Assembly (NCBI RefSeq): GCF_026341825.1
Contig: NZ_JAPENY010000003.1
Location: forward strand, 806,001 to 870,000
Direction: 5' to 3'
Origin: Streptomyces sp. NBC_00620
Lineage (GTDB): Bacteria; Actinomycetota; Actinomycetes; Streptomycetales; Streptomycetaceae
DNA: 64,000 nucleotides
Made by a program: the position numbers and the translations under genes. The notes beneath the pieces are model-generated. The model was not told where the DNA came from. It was given only the letters and a program-made list of their open reading frames with translations, and made no database searches. Below, one piece after another: positions 1 to 7,638 of this stretch. Numbering within the stretch: the first letter of the stretch is position 1; the number at the start of each line of letters is the position of its first letter.

Positions 1-571
1 ACATGTCGGCATCCGACGACGGCGAACGGGCGCCCTCCACAGGGGTGGGGGCTTCCTGCGCCACCACGTTCGTGTCCGGGCCGGTGTCCCCCAGGTCTGG
101 TGCCGATACCGCAGCGCGGCGCGGCAGGGTGCGACGCAGCAGCACCAGAAGGCCTGCGGCGGCCAGTGCACCAACCACCGTCGGCAGCGGGTACGCCCAC
201 GTGGCGCTGGCCCGGGTGGCTGACGCGAGTACGCCGATCATCCCGAACACCGCGACGCCGGCCAGCCCGTATACGAGCCGACGCATGGCCAGTGCACCGA
301 TGAACGCGGCGAAGACCGCCAACACCAGCACGATTCCCGCCTGCAGCGCCAGCTTGTCGTACGTGTAGAACAGCGTGACCGCGAACTCCTTGACCGGAGT
401 CGGCGCGGCGTCCACGGCGACACCGCCCACTGCCACGAGGGGTGCTGAGGGCCCGCCCGTCGCGGCTGCCACCAGCTCACCGACGCCCAGGGCGAGCGCG
501 GTGGCCGCGACGCCGGCAAGCTCGCCGTACCACTGCTTGGGCGGTTTCACCGGTGCCGGTCGTCCTGTCAT
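1..571 (-). CDS. Molybdopterin-dependent oxidoreductase, N-terminal membrane part (partial)
   Basis: The reading frame starts at the ATG at 569-571 (MTGRPAPVKPPKQWYGELAG) and runs off the left edge, so only about 190 residues are visible. They contain roughly four hydrophobic segments (about residues 18-35, 60-90, 98-115 and 125-145) followed by a polar linker rich in Asp, Pro and Ser. In actinobacteria this N-terminal pattern, including the phrase GELVAAATGG, belongs to membrane-anchored sulfite-oxidase-type molybdopterin enzymes, whose catalytic domain follows the linker. That catalytic part lies outside the window, so the assignment rests on the N-terminus alone. The next gene upstream on the same strand is a small membrane protein 38 bases away, so the two may be co-transcribed. 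Confidence 0.75.
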   Translation of the reverse strand, partial: MTGRPAPVKPPKQWYGELAGVAATALALGVGELVAAATGGPSAPLVAVGGVAVDAAPTPVKEFAVTLFYTYDKLALQAGIVLVLAVFAAFIGALAMRRLVYGLAGVAVFGMIGVLASATRASATWAYPLPTVVGALAAAGLLVLLRRTLPRRAAVSAPDLGDTGPDTNVVAQEAPTPVEGARSPSSDADM

Positions 572-609
572 CGGAGTCTCCAAGTCGGTATCGGACAGTT
601 GGTGGACGC

Positions 610-813
610 TTATCGGCTGACCCGGCGTCGCCGGGAGATGCCGACGCCAAGCAGGGCCAGGCCGACGACCACCACGATCGGTCCGACGACCGCCCACAGC
701 GTCACGCCGCTCATCGCTGAGCCCTTCATGACGTCGAGGCCCTGCAAGGTCCAGCCCGCGCCGAAAAGGACCAGCAGTGCACCGAGGACGAGGACGAACC
801 AGTTCTTCTTCAT
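610..813 (-). CDS. Small two-helix membrane protein, unknown function
   Basis: This is a 67-residue protein beginning MKKNWFVLVLGALL. A good ribosome site (GGAGG, eight bases before the ATG) fixes the start, although the frame stays open further upstream. It has two predicted membrane helices, about residues 5-20 and 38-57, joined by a short polar loop. It ends in an Arg-rich cytoplasmic tail (RRRRVSR), so both ends should be inside the cell. It is on the same strand as the molybdopterin oxidoreductase and 38 bases upstream of it. I do not recognise a named family and assign no function. Confidence 0.7.
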   Translation of the reverse strand: MKKNWFVLVLGALLVLFGAGWTLQGLDVMKGSAMSGVTLWAVVGPIVVVVGLALLGVGISRRRRVSR

Positions 814-1030
814 GGGGTACCTCCAGGTGTGGAGCCGAGGTTCTCGGTTAAGAGCCTGACGGTTCGGTGGCCGCGACCGGAACAACGCTTGGTTGGACCC
901 CGTTGTCAACCGATCGACGTACGCGCGGCCCCACCGGTGCGTGGACGTTCCTCGGCGCCGGGTCGGGCACTCTGGGTGTGAGCGCCCGTAAACTGGCGGG
1001 CAGATCTCGGCGGCTGAAGGTGGGCGGGAC

Positions 1031-2278
1031 GTGACAGCGCGCAGCACCGTCGACTTCGGGTACCGCTACCGCGTCGGATGGCATGTCCTCATCGGCGCCG
1101 TCGCGATACCCCTTGGCGTCGCCATAGCGGCCGACGTCACCGTGGCGCTCGGACAACGCCTGCTTGCCCTCGGCACGCTCGCCGTCATCGTCGCCTGGTA
1201 CGCCCTGGTCGCTCCGCTGGCTATGGAAAACCGCGACGAGCGTTGGGGTGCGGCCTATTTCGCAGTCCTGGCGGTCGCCTTCCCACTGCTGCTCGCCATC
1301 GCCCCGATCAGTGGCGCGCTGCTGTTCGCGCTCGGCCCACAGCTGTTCGTGATGGTCGCGAGGTGGCGGGTACGCATACCGCTGCTCCTTATCCTCTACG
1401 CCGAGCTCGCCTGGGCCATGCTGGCGCCGGTCGGAGTCGGCCGCTACACGCTGGCGATGATCGGCGTGACCGTTCTGGTACCCATGACCGTGACGATCCT
1501 CGTGGGCGCCTATCTGACCGGCATCCGCGAGCAGAACCGCAAACGGGCCGCGCTGATCGAAGAACTGACCCGGACACGGGCCGCGCTGGAACGCGCGGGC
1601 CACCAGGCGGGCGTCCATGCCGAACGCGAACGCCTGGCCGCCGAGATCCACGACACCCTGGCACAGGGCTTCACCAGCATCCTCATGCTCGCCCAAGTCG
1701 CACGGACGACCCTGCACCGGGATCCGGCGGCCGCCGACAGCCAGCTCGACATCCTTGAACAGACCGCCCGCGAGAACCTCGCCGAGGCACGCTCGCTGAT
1801 CGCCGCCTTGACCCCGGTCGACCTGACCGGCCGGAGCCTCGCGGATGCACTGGACCGGCTGGCCGCCCGCCATACCCGCGATACGGGTACGCACGTCGAG
1901 GTGTCGATCTTCGGCGAGCGGTCCGGCGCACCGACAGGCACCGACATCGCCCTGCTGCGCACCGCGCAGGAAGCCCTGGCCAACGTAAGCAAGCACGCCG
2001 ACGCCACAACGGTGCAGATTGAACTACGCCACGACGACGGCCTCATGGCGCTGGCCGTGACCGATGACGGTCAGGGCTTCGACCCGGCCACCGTCCGCGG
2101 TGGATACGGACTGCTCGGCATTGGCACCCGCGCCACCGGCCTCGGCGGGACCTGCGCGGTGCGATCAGCTCCTGGCCAGGGCACCACGGTACGAGTCGAG
2201 CTGCCGCTGGCCCCGGCCGAGCAGTCGGCGCGTAGCCTGCAGCCTGTGCCTGATCTCAGCTCCACACCCGACCACTGA
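1031..2278 (+). CDS. NarL-family sensor histidine kinase
   Basis: A 415-residue sensor kinase of the HisKA_3 class. The first 165 residues hold five or six membrane helices with little outside the membrane, which suggests sensing within or at the membrane. The dimerisation and phosphoacceptor segment reads AAEIHDTLAQGF, with the phosphorylated His near residue 207. The ATPase domain has an N-box (ALANVSKHADA), a G1 box (DDGQGFD) and a G2 box (GYGLLGI). The GTG start follows a GGTGGGCGGG stretch. The response regulator begins 18 bases after the stop and is its evident partner. The signal is not deducible from the sequence. Confidence 0.92.
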   Translation: MTARSTVDFGYRYRVGWHVLIGAVAIPLGVAIAADVTVALGQRLLALGTLAVIVAWYALVAPLAMENRDERWGAAYFAVLAVAFPLLLAIAPISGALLFALGPQLFVMVARWRVRIPLLLILYAELAWAMLAPVGVGRYTLAMIGVTVLVPMTVTILVGAYLTGIREQNRKRAALIEELTRTRAALERAGHQAGVHAERERLAAEIHDTLAQGFTSILMLAQVARTTLHRDPAAADSQLDILEQTARENLAEARSLIAALTPVDLTGRSLADALDRLAARHTRDTGTHVEVSIFGERSGAPTGTDIALLRTAQEALANVSKHADATTVQIELRHDDGLMALAVTDDGQGFDPATVRGGYGLLGIGTRATGLGGTCAVRSAPGQGTTVRVELPLAPAEQSARSLQPVPDLSSTPDH

Positions 2279-2296
2279 GCGGGCGGAACCGGCTCG

Positions 2297-2932
2297 ATGA
2301 CTATCCACATCCTGATCGTCGATGACCATCCCGTCGTACGCTTCGGCCTCCGCGGCATGCTTGAGGCCTACGACGACCTGCGCGTCGTTGGAGAGGCAGG
2401 CTCCGGCGACGAGGCGATCGTCCTCGCCGCCGCGACGCGCCCGGACGTCATCCTGATGGATCTGCGGATGCCGGGCACCGATGGCGCCACCGCGACGGCG
2501 CGCATCCGCCAGGAGCACCCCGGCATTCGCGTGCTCGTGCTGACCACCTACGAAGGTGACGCCGACATCCTGCCGGCGATCGAGGCCGGCGCCACCGGTT
2601 ACCTGCTCAAGGACACGCCGATCGGTACCCTCACCGACGCGATACGGGCGGCCGCCCGCGGCGAAACCGTCCTCGCCCCACTGGTAGCCGCCCGGCTGGT
2701 GACCCACATGCAGGCACCGGCCGGAGAGCAGTTGACCCCCCGCGAGGTTCAGGTACTCGGCCTCGTCGCGCGAGGTCTGTCCAACAGCGAGATCGGCCGA
2801 CAGCTGTACATCGGCGAAGCGACGGTGAAGACGCACCTACTGCGAACGTTCGTCAAGCTGGGAGTCAACGACCGCACCGCGGCCGTCACCATCGCTCTCT
2901 CGCGCGGCATCCTCACCACACCACACCAGTGA
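2297..2932 (+). CDS. NarL/FixJ-family response regulator
   Basis: A 211-residue two-domain regulator. The receiver domain (about 1-120) has the acidic pair DD at 9-10, the phosphorylated Asp55 in VILMDLRMPG, the switch Thr83/Thr84 and Lys105 in YLLKD. The C-terminal LuxR-type helix-turn-helix (about 145-205) starts LTPREVQVLGLVARG and carries the recognition segment IGEATVKTHL. Phosphorylation by the adjacent kinase would drive dimerisation and DNA binding. The gene follows the kinase directly, in the usual actinobacterial order. Its targets are not visible here; the divergent upstream membrane genes are possible ones. Confidence 0.94.
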   Translation: MTIHILIVDDHPVVRFGLRGMLEAYDDLRVVGEAGSGDEAIVLAAATRPDVILMDLRMPGTDGATATARIRQEHPGIRVLVLTTYEGDADILPAIEAGATGYLLKDTPIGTLTDAIRAAARGETVLAPLVAARLVTHMQAPAGEQLTPREVQVLGLVARGLSNSEIGRQLYIGEATVKTHLLRTFVKLGVNDRTAAVTIALSRGILTTPHQ

Positions 2933-3241
2933 CGCTTCGCGACGACGAGCAGCGATCAAGGCCAGTCCGCCTGGCAGGCCCTTCGCGCCGCTCGCTCGCC
3001 CTGGTCGCCGGTGTGGGCCGCACCATCGGTATCGGCGTCAGCAGCAGATAGTCGTACCGGGTGGTCTCCGGGTGGTCCCCAGCACGCAGCGAGCGGTCCC
3101 AGCCCCACAGAAACCCGATCAGGTCTTCGCCGACCTCCGAGTAGAGGCGCCTATGAGCGGCGTGCTCAACCCGACGATCGGAAACGACCCAATACGAAAA
3201 GGGCCCCCACAGGCTCTCGCCCGCGAAGACCCTTCGCACCG
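2933..3241. other. Gene-free stretch between response regulator and tRNA-Pro
   Basis: No convincing coding sequence is present. A minus-strand open frame crosses the tRNA gene and runs on into this stretch, but its N-terminal part is simply translated tRNA. Two small inverted repeats lie just 3' of the tRNA and may help end its transcription. No integrase or attachment-site duplication could be seen. Confidence 0.6.
3193..3237 (-). terminator. Possible terminator downstream of tRNA-Pro
   Basis: Read on the minus strand, a six-base-pair hairpin (GCGAAG-GGT-CTTCGC) is followed by a GC-rich stretch ending GGGGGCCCTTTTCG, whose short T-run fits termination. The stems are modest, so this is a suggestion only. 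Confidence 0.4.
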
Positions 3242-3315
<74 letters not shown>

Positions 3316-3422
3316 ATGCGTTTCACCCGGGGGTGACCCCGTGTTCATGCAGGTAAACCCTACCGCACCGGAGTGGCCGGACTTGCACGGGCGGTCACGG
3401 CCCCTTACAGGGAGGGCGGCAT

Positions 3423-3469
3423 GTGGACCCCGGAGACGATTGAGGCGTCGTTCAGCCCCCGGGGTCCAC
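3423..3469 (-). terminator. Hairpin terminator of the NLP gene
   Basis: An 11-base-pair perfect stem (GTGGACCCCGG with CCGGGGTCCAC) encloses a 25-base loop that can form a smaller GACG/CGTC stem. It lies 4 bases beyond the stop codon of the NPP1-like gene. It lacks a T-run, as is common for GC-rich actinobacterial terminators. Confidence 0.6.
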
Positions 3470-3472
3470 TCG

Positions 3473-4240
3473 TCACGCGTTCGAGTCGAACGGGATACCG
3501 GAGGGCTCCGCCTGCTCCAGGTGGTAGTTGAAGTTGCCGTCCTTGAGGCCGAAGACGGCGCTGCCCCAGTTGGCCGAGGTCAGCTTGTCGCGCACGCCCG
3601 CGGGGTAGCCGTCCCAGCCGACCAGCCGGGGGAACTGCCAGGTGTGCTGGTGGTTCTCCGGCGGCTCGTCGTTGGAGTTCGCGGGGCGGAAGCAGTGGGT
3701 GCTGATCCCGTCCTTGTGGTACACGATCTTGGGGTGCGTGCCGTCCCAGCGGATCTGGTCGCTGCTGTAGGTATTGAAGTCGCCGTGGGCGGAGGTGGAG
3801 ACGTACTTGGCCACGTTGTCCTGCGTCCACACCACGACGTGCTCCCAGTCGTGGCGGTGCCCGCCGAGGCTGCTGCCGGCCACGGCCTGGTCCTTCTCGA
3901 AGTAGAGGCCGTACATGATCGCGCACCAGCCGTTGTTGCACTTCTGGCGCGAGTACCCGTTGGTGTTGTCCAGGTCCCATGAGTCGCGGCACGAGCCGTT
4001 GAGAGCCCCGGTCGGGTTCAGGCCGCCGTTGAGGGTCCCGTCGGGGCCGATGGCCGGAGTGGGGTAGCAGCCATCGGTGTCGTAGTCATAGGCGGGCTGG
4101 AACGTCTGCTCCAGTCCGTTCGCGTTGGCCGGCAGGGCCGAAGGCGGGTCGGCGAGGGCGATACCCGGAAAGGCGACGACCAGCGCGACGGCGCTTCCGA
4201 AGACGATCGAAACCTTGCCGATGCGCGAATTTTTCTTCAC
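3473..4240 (-). CDS. Secreted NPP1/NLP family protein (necrosis-inducing-like)
   Basis: A 255-residue secreted protein. The GTG start (VKKNSRIGKV) is chosen because AGGAGG lies six bases upstream and a signal peptide follows directly, with cleavage likely after residue 30 (GIALA). The family hallmark GHRHDWE is intact at about residues 127-133. Paired cysteines near 58/84 and 101/106 fit disulfides. In the family, this heptapeptide lines a metal-binding cavity needed for membrane damage in plant leaves. The neighbours are unrelated, so it appears to be a single-gene unit. The NLP fold is clear; whether this protein is cytolytic is inference. Confidence 0.9.
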   Translation of the reverse strand: MKKNSRIGKVSIVFGSAVALVVAFPGIALADPPSALPANANGLEQTFQPAYDYDTDGCYPTPAIGPDGTLNGGLNPTGALNGSCRDSWDLDNTNGYSRQKCNNGWCAIMYGLYFEKDQAVAGSSLGGHRHDWEHVVVWTQDNVAKYVSTSAHGDFNTYSSDQIRWDGTHPKIVYHKDGISTHCFRPANSNDEPPENHQHTWQFPRLVGWDGYPAGVRDKLTSANWGSAVFGLKDGNFNYHLEQAEPSGIPFDSNA

Positions 4241-4328
4241 TGCGTCCTCCTGATCGACCGCGGGGTGGGGGCTGTTCGAGCGGTCGCATTGACATGCTCG
4301 GATCAGCTTCCCGGCGCTCGGTCGAAAA

Positions 4329-4343
4329 CTCCAGAGTCTGGAG
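4329..4343. promoter_or_regulatory. 15-base inverted repeat upstream of the NLP gene
   Basis: CTCCAGA-G-TCTGGAG is a perfect palindrome with seven-base arms, about 90 bases upstream of the NLP start codon. It could be an operator for an unlinked regulator. No second copy was noticed in the window. Confidence 0.35.
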
Positions 4344-4510
4344 GTGTCAGAGCGATGAAAGGTCAACTAATCCATGTCGACCAATCAGCGGGCACAGGTG
4401 AGTTACCAGCCCGCGCCGGCTGTGAGCGCGCACTCCCGGGGCAACCTGCCCAGCGGGACGGTGTGTTGGAGGACAGGAGCGTGTGCTCCGTCGAAGGACC
4501 CCTGGATCCA

Positions 4511-5425
4511 CTACTCCGGCGGCGTAGGCGTGTCATGCGTCCGGTACATCGCCTGTACATCCAGCTCCAGTTGGACCGTCGGACCGACCACCGCGATGCC
4601 ACGCGCCAGCATGGAACGCCAGTTGAGCGTGTAGTCCTCCCGGTGCAGTTCCGCCTTGGCCAGGGCCGCGCAGCGCAACTCCTCGCCGTAGCCGCCGTTG
4701 ACCGTGCCGAGGTAGGTCGTGTCGAGTGCCACGGAACGGCTCACTCCGTGCATCGTCAGCGAGCCCTGCAGGGTCCACTTGCTGCCGCCGCGATAGGCGA
4801 AGCGCGTGCTGCTGAACTCGATGTACGGGAACCTCTCGACGTCGAGGAAGTCGGCGGAACGCAAGTGGTTGTCGCGGGTCACGTTCCCGGTCGTGATGCT
4901 CGACGCGTGGATGCGGACCTGGACCCGGGAGTCGGCCATGTCGGGGGCGATCCGGATACCGCCGTCGAAGCGTTCGAAACGGCCGTGGACGTTGGCCATG
5001 CCGACGTGCTTGGCGATGAAGCGGATCGCCGTGTGGGGCGGGTCGAAGAGCCAGGTACCGGATACCGGCAGTTCCAGGACGCGGGCGGTCTGCAGCCAGA
5101 TCCGCTGCGTGGGGGTCGCCGCTCCGGCCTCGACGTCCACCGTCTCGCGGTGCGGTTGCAGCCCCTCGGCCGCGATCATCAGGCTGTAGCGGCCGGGCGG
5201 CAGCGCCGCGAGGAAGAAGCCGTAGGGGTCGGTGATACCGCGGGCCACGACGCGGTGCGAGTCCATCGCGGTGACCGTCACCTCGGCCGCTCCCATGGCC
5301 GCACCCATGGGGTCGAGCACCTCGCGGCCGAGCGCGCCGGCACCCTGCGGGAGAGGGAGCGAGAGGCCCGCCGCGTCGGCGGAGGCACCCTTGGATCGCA
5401 GGCGCCTGAGCAGAGCGAGGGCCAT
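4511..5425 (-). CDS. YceI-family protein with N-terminal beta-sandwich extension
   Basis: The protein has about 304 residues. The C-terminal two-thirds is a YceI-like lipocalin-type barrel: GTWLFDPPHTAIRFIAKH opens it, followed by VHGRFERFDG, the block LRSADFLDVERFPYIEFSST and the SLTMHGVSRSV strand. Such proteins bind isoprenoid or other amphiphilic lipids. The first third (about 40-115) resembles a carboxypeptidase-regulatory or transthyretin-like beta-sandwich (VTAMDSHRVVARGITDPYGFF). No signal peptide is evident, unlike secreted YceI proteins. The ATG was preferred to the GTG three codons earlier because AAAGG sits eight bases before it. A palindrome shared with the neighbouring catabolic operon lies about 150 bases upstream. 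Confidence 0.82.
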   Translation of the reverse strand: MALALLRRLRSKGASADAAGLSLPLPQGAGALGREVLDPMGAAMGAAEVTVTAMDSHRVVARGITDPYGFFLAALPPGRYSLMIAAEGLQPHRETVDVEAGAATPTQRIWLQTARVLELPVSGTWLFDPPHTAIRFIAKHVGMANVHGRFERFDGGIRIAPDMADSRVQVRIHASSITTGNVTRDNHLRSADFLDVERFPYIEFSSTRFAYRGGSKWTLQGSLTMHGVSRSVALDTTYLGTVNGGYGEELRCAALAKAELHREDYTLNWRSMLARGIAVVGPTVQLELDVQAMYRTHDTPTPPE

Positions 5426-5572
5426 GGTGTTCACCTTTCTTCGCGAATGTTCAGGGCCGTGCGCGTGACCGCCGAGGCGTGTTCGCGGTCACCAGAGGCG
5501 CACACGACGAGCCGGGCGGGCGTGGAGGTCACGGCCCATTTGCGATCCTGAAGCACGTCGCGAGGTCTCGGG

Positions 5573-5589
5573 TGTCTCATCCTGAGACA
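5573..5589. promoter_or_regulatory. Palindromic box TGTCTCA-N3-TGAGACA (site 1)
   Basis: TGTCTCATCCTGAGACA is a perfect inverted repeat with seven-base arms and a three-base spacer. It lies between the end of the maleylacetate reductase gene and the YceI gene. A near-identical copy sits between the monooxygenase and the Fis-type regulator, so both are probably operators of that regulator (inference). Confidence 0.6.
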
Positions 5590-5599
5590 GCGGAGGCCA

Positions 5600-6685
5600 C
5601 TACTGGACGGCGTCGCTCCGGGGTTCCCAGCCTTCGTACGCCGCCGTCAGCAGACCGAGTACACCGCTCGCGGTGACCTCACGGGGGTTGGGGTACGCGG
5701 CCGCGGTGGCCTGTGCGGCGGCGACCGCCAAGTCGGCTTCTTTCAGGCCGAGTTCAGCGAGTGTGCGGGGAGCGCCGAGGTTTCCGGCCAGGTCGCGAAG
5801 CGTGCGGGGGACGTCGTCGGTGGCCAGGGCGCGGGACAGGGCCTTGATCGCCTCAGGAGCGGCGGAGGCGTTGTACGCGAGGGCGTACGGGAGGACCACC
5901 GTGTGGGTCTCGGCGTGCGGCAGGCCGAAGGTGCCGCCGAGCACATGGCACAGCTTGTGGTGCAGGCCCATGGTGGTGGCGCCCAGACAGGCTCCGCAGA
6001 GCCAGGCGCCGTACAGGGCGCGGCCGCGCGCGTCGAGGTCGTCGGGGGCGGCGGCCACCAGGGGAAGTGCCCCGGCCATCGCCCGTACGCCCTCCTCCGC
6101 CATCAGCGAGACGAGGGGCGAGGCGTCGGGCGCGTACAGGGCTTCGACGGCGTGCGCGAGCGCGTTGACGCCGCTGGTGACGGAGAGCGGGACGGGGAGC
6201 GCGAGGGTGAGCTCGGGGTCGTAGACGACGGTGCGGGGCTGGACGACGGGGTCGCGTCCGGTGCGTTTGGCGCCGTGCTCGGTGAGGCCCCAGACGGGGG
6301 TCATCTCGGAGCCGGAGTAGGTGGAGGGAACGGCGATCAGCGGCAGCCCCGTACGCAGGGCGATCGCCTTGCCGAGGCCGATCGCCGAGCCGCCGCCGAC
6401 CGCGACACATCCGTCGGCGCCGACAGCCCGCGCCACCTCGACGGCCCGGTCGGCGACCTCCACGGGTACGTGCATACGGGCCTCGGCGTGCAGCCCGGCG
6501 CAGGAGTCGCCCAGCGCGTCCGCGACCGCGCGAGCGACCGCCGAGCCCCGGCTGCCGCACACCACAAGGACCCGGTGCAGCCCGAGCCGCGCGACCTCGC
6601 CCGGTGTCGCGGACACCGCCGCGCCGGGCCGGAAGACGACCCGGGCGGGCCGGCTCTCGTAGGAGAAGTCGAGCGCGGTGGTCAT
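5600..6685 (-). CDS. Maleylacetate reductase
   Basis: A 361-residue member of the iron-type alcohol dehydrogenase superfamily. It should reduce maleylacetate to 3-oxoadipate with NAD(P)H, the step after hydroxyquinol ring cleavage. Visible features are the nucleotide-binding GGGSAIGLGK (97-106), the conserved PSTYSGSEMTP, and the C-terminal segment MGLHHKLCHVLGGTFGLPHAE typical of maleylacetate reductases. The ATG overlaps the stop of the upstream dioxygenase (ATGA), so the two are translationally coupled. It is the last gene of a three-gene minus-strand operon with the monooxygenase and dioxygenase. Confidence 0.92.
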   Translation of the reverse strand: MTTALDFSYESRPARVVFRPGAAVSATPGEVARLGLHRVLVVCGSRGSAVARAVADALGDSCAGLHAEARMHVPVEVADRAVEVARAVGADGCVAVGGGSAIGLGKAIALRTGLPLIAVPSTYSGSEMTPVWGLTEHGAKRTGRDPVVQPRTVVYDPELTLALPVPLSVTSGVNALAHAVEALYAPDASPLVSLMAEEGVRAMAGALPLVAAAPDDLDARGRALYGAWLCGACLGATTMGLHHKLCHVLGGTFGLPHAETHTVVLPYALAYNASAAPEAIKALSRALATDDVPRTLRDLAGNLGAPRTLAELGLKEADLAVAAAQATAAAYPNPREVTASGVLGLLTAAYEGWEPRSDAVQ

Positions 6686-7545
6686 GACGGCTCCAGTACG
6701 AGGTCGAAGCGCGCGTGGCGGAAGGGGTTCGGGACGCCGAACTCCCGTGCCAGGGAAGGGTCGTCGGTGTCGGCGAAGTCCTGGATCAGGCTCTGCTTGA
6801 CGGCGAACACCGCGTCGGAGTCGAGGTATTCGCTGCCCGCCACGAAGATGTGCGTGGTGACGGGGGTGTGGCCCTCGGCCGAGGCGATGAAGTGGATGTG
6901 GGCGGGGCGGTAGGGATGGCGGTCGGTCGCTTTCAGGAGCTCGCCGACCGGGCCGTCGGTCGGGATCGGGTACGGGCTCGGCACACAGCTGCGGAACCAG
7001 AAGCGGCCCTCGGCGTCCGCCGTGAAGAGTCCCCGTCCGTTCCCCGCCGGTTGGACGTCCGGCCTCTGCACGTCGTAGTAGCCCTCGGGGTCGGCCTGCC
7101 AGACGTCGAGTACCGCACTGGGGATCGGGGTGCCGTCCGCCGACAGCACCCGGCCGCTGACCACGCACGGCTCGCCGGTGCCCACCAGGTCGATGTTCGC
7201 GCCGAGTTCACGGACCGGCGACTCGGTCATGTGGAAGGGACCGAGGACGGTCGACTCGGTGGCTCCCGGATCGCGGTGGCCGTTGATGGTCTCCACGAGC
7301 ATCGAGACACCGAGCACGTCGGAGAGGAGGATGAACTCCTGCCGGGTGTCGGTGCACATCTGCCCGGTCGCCGTCAGGAAGCCGATGGCGCGCTCCCACT
7401 CCTCCATCGTCGGCTCCGTCTCACGTACGAAGGCGTGGAGGTGCCGGGTGAGCGCGCTCAGAAGCTCGCGCACCCGGGGGTCGGCCGTCCGCTGCAGGCT
7501 GTCGACGACCTCGCCGGTGAGGTCGGCCGTGTATTCGGTGGTCAT
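6682..7545 (-). CDS. Hydroxyquinol 1,2-dioxygenase (intradiol)
   Basis: A 287-residue non-haem iron(III) dioxygenase. It has the N-terminal helical dimerisation region of catechol-type intradiol enzymes and the barrel with the four expected ligands: Tyr157 (EGYYDVQ), Tyr192 (PYPIP), His216 and His218 (RPAHIHF). It would cleave hydroxyquinol (1,2,4-trihydroxybenzene) to maleylacetate. Pairing with maleylacetate reductase favours hydroxyquinol over catechol as substrate. The start follows GGGGAGTGGA. A repeat-rich 79-base gap separates it from the monooxygenase upstream. Confidence 0.9.
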   Translation of the reverse strand: MTTEYTADLTGEVVDSLQRTADPRVRELLSALTRHLHAFVRETEPTMEEWERAIGFLTATGQMCTDTRQEFILLSDVLGVSMLVETINGHRDPGATESTVLGPFHMTESPVRELGANIDLVGTGEPCVVSGRVLSADGTPIPSAVLDVWQADPEGYYDVQRPDVQPAGNGRGLFTADAEGRFWFRSCVPSPYPIPTDGPVGELLKATDRHPYRPAHIHFIASAEGHTPVTTHIFVAGSEYLDSDAVFAVKQSLIQDFADTDDPSLAREFGVPNPFRHARFDLVLEPS

Positions 7546-7563
7546 TCCACTCCCCTGGTCCCG

Positions 7564-7638
7564 TCAGGCATGTCCGACGGTCTCATCGGACAAGTCGGTC
7601 CCATCGGACAAGTCCTCTGAACCCTCAGGCATGTCCGA
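7564..7638. repeat. Short direct and inverted repeats in the monooxygenase-dioxygenase gap
   Basis: TCAGGCATGTCCGA occurs at 7564-7577 and again at 7625-7638, where it contains the monooxygenase stop codon. CATCGGACAAGTC occurs at 7584-7596 and 7602-7614. TGTCCGA and TCGGACA also form a seven-base-pair hairpin (7571-7592). The repeats fill most of the space between two co-directional genes. Confidence 0.75.
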
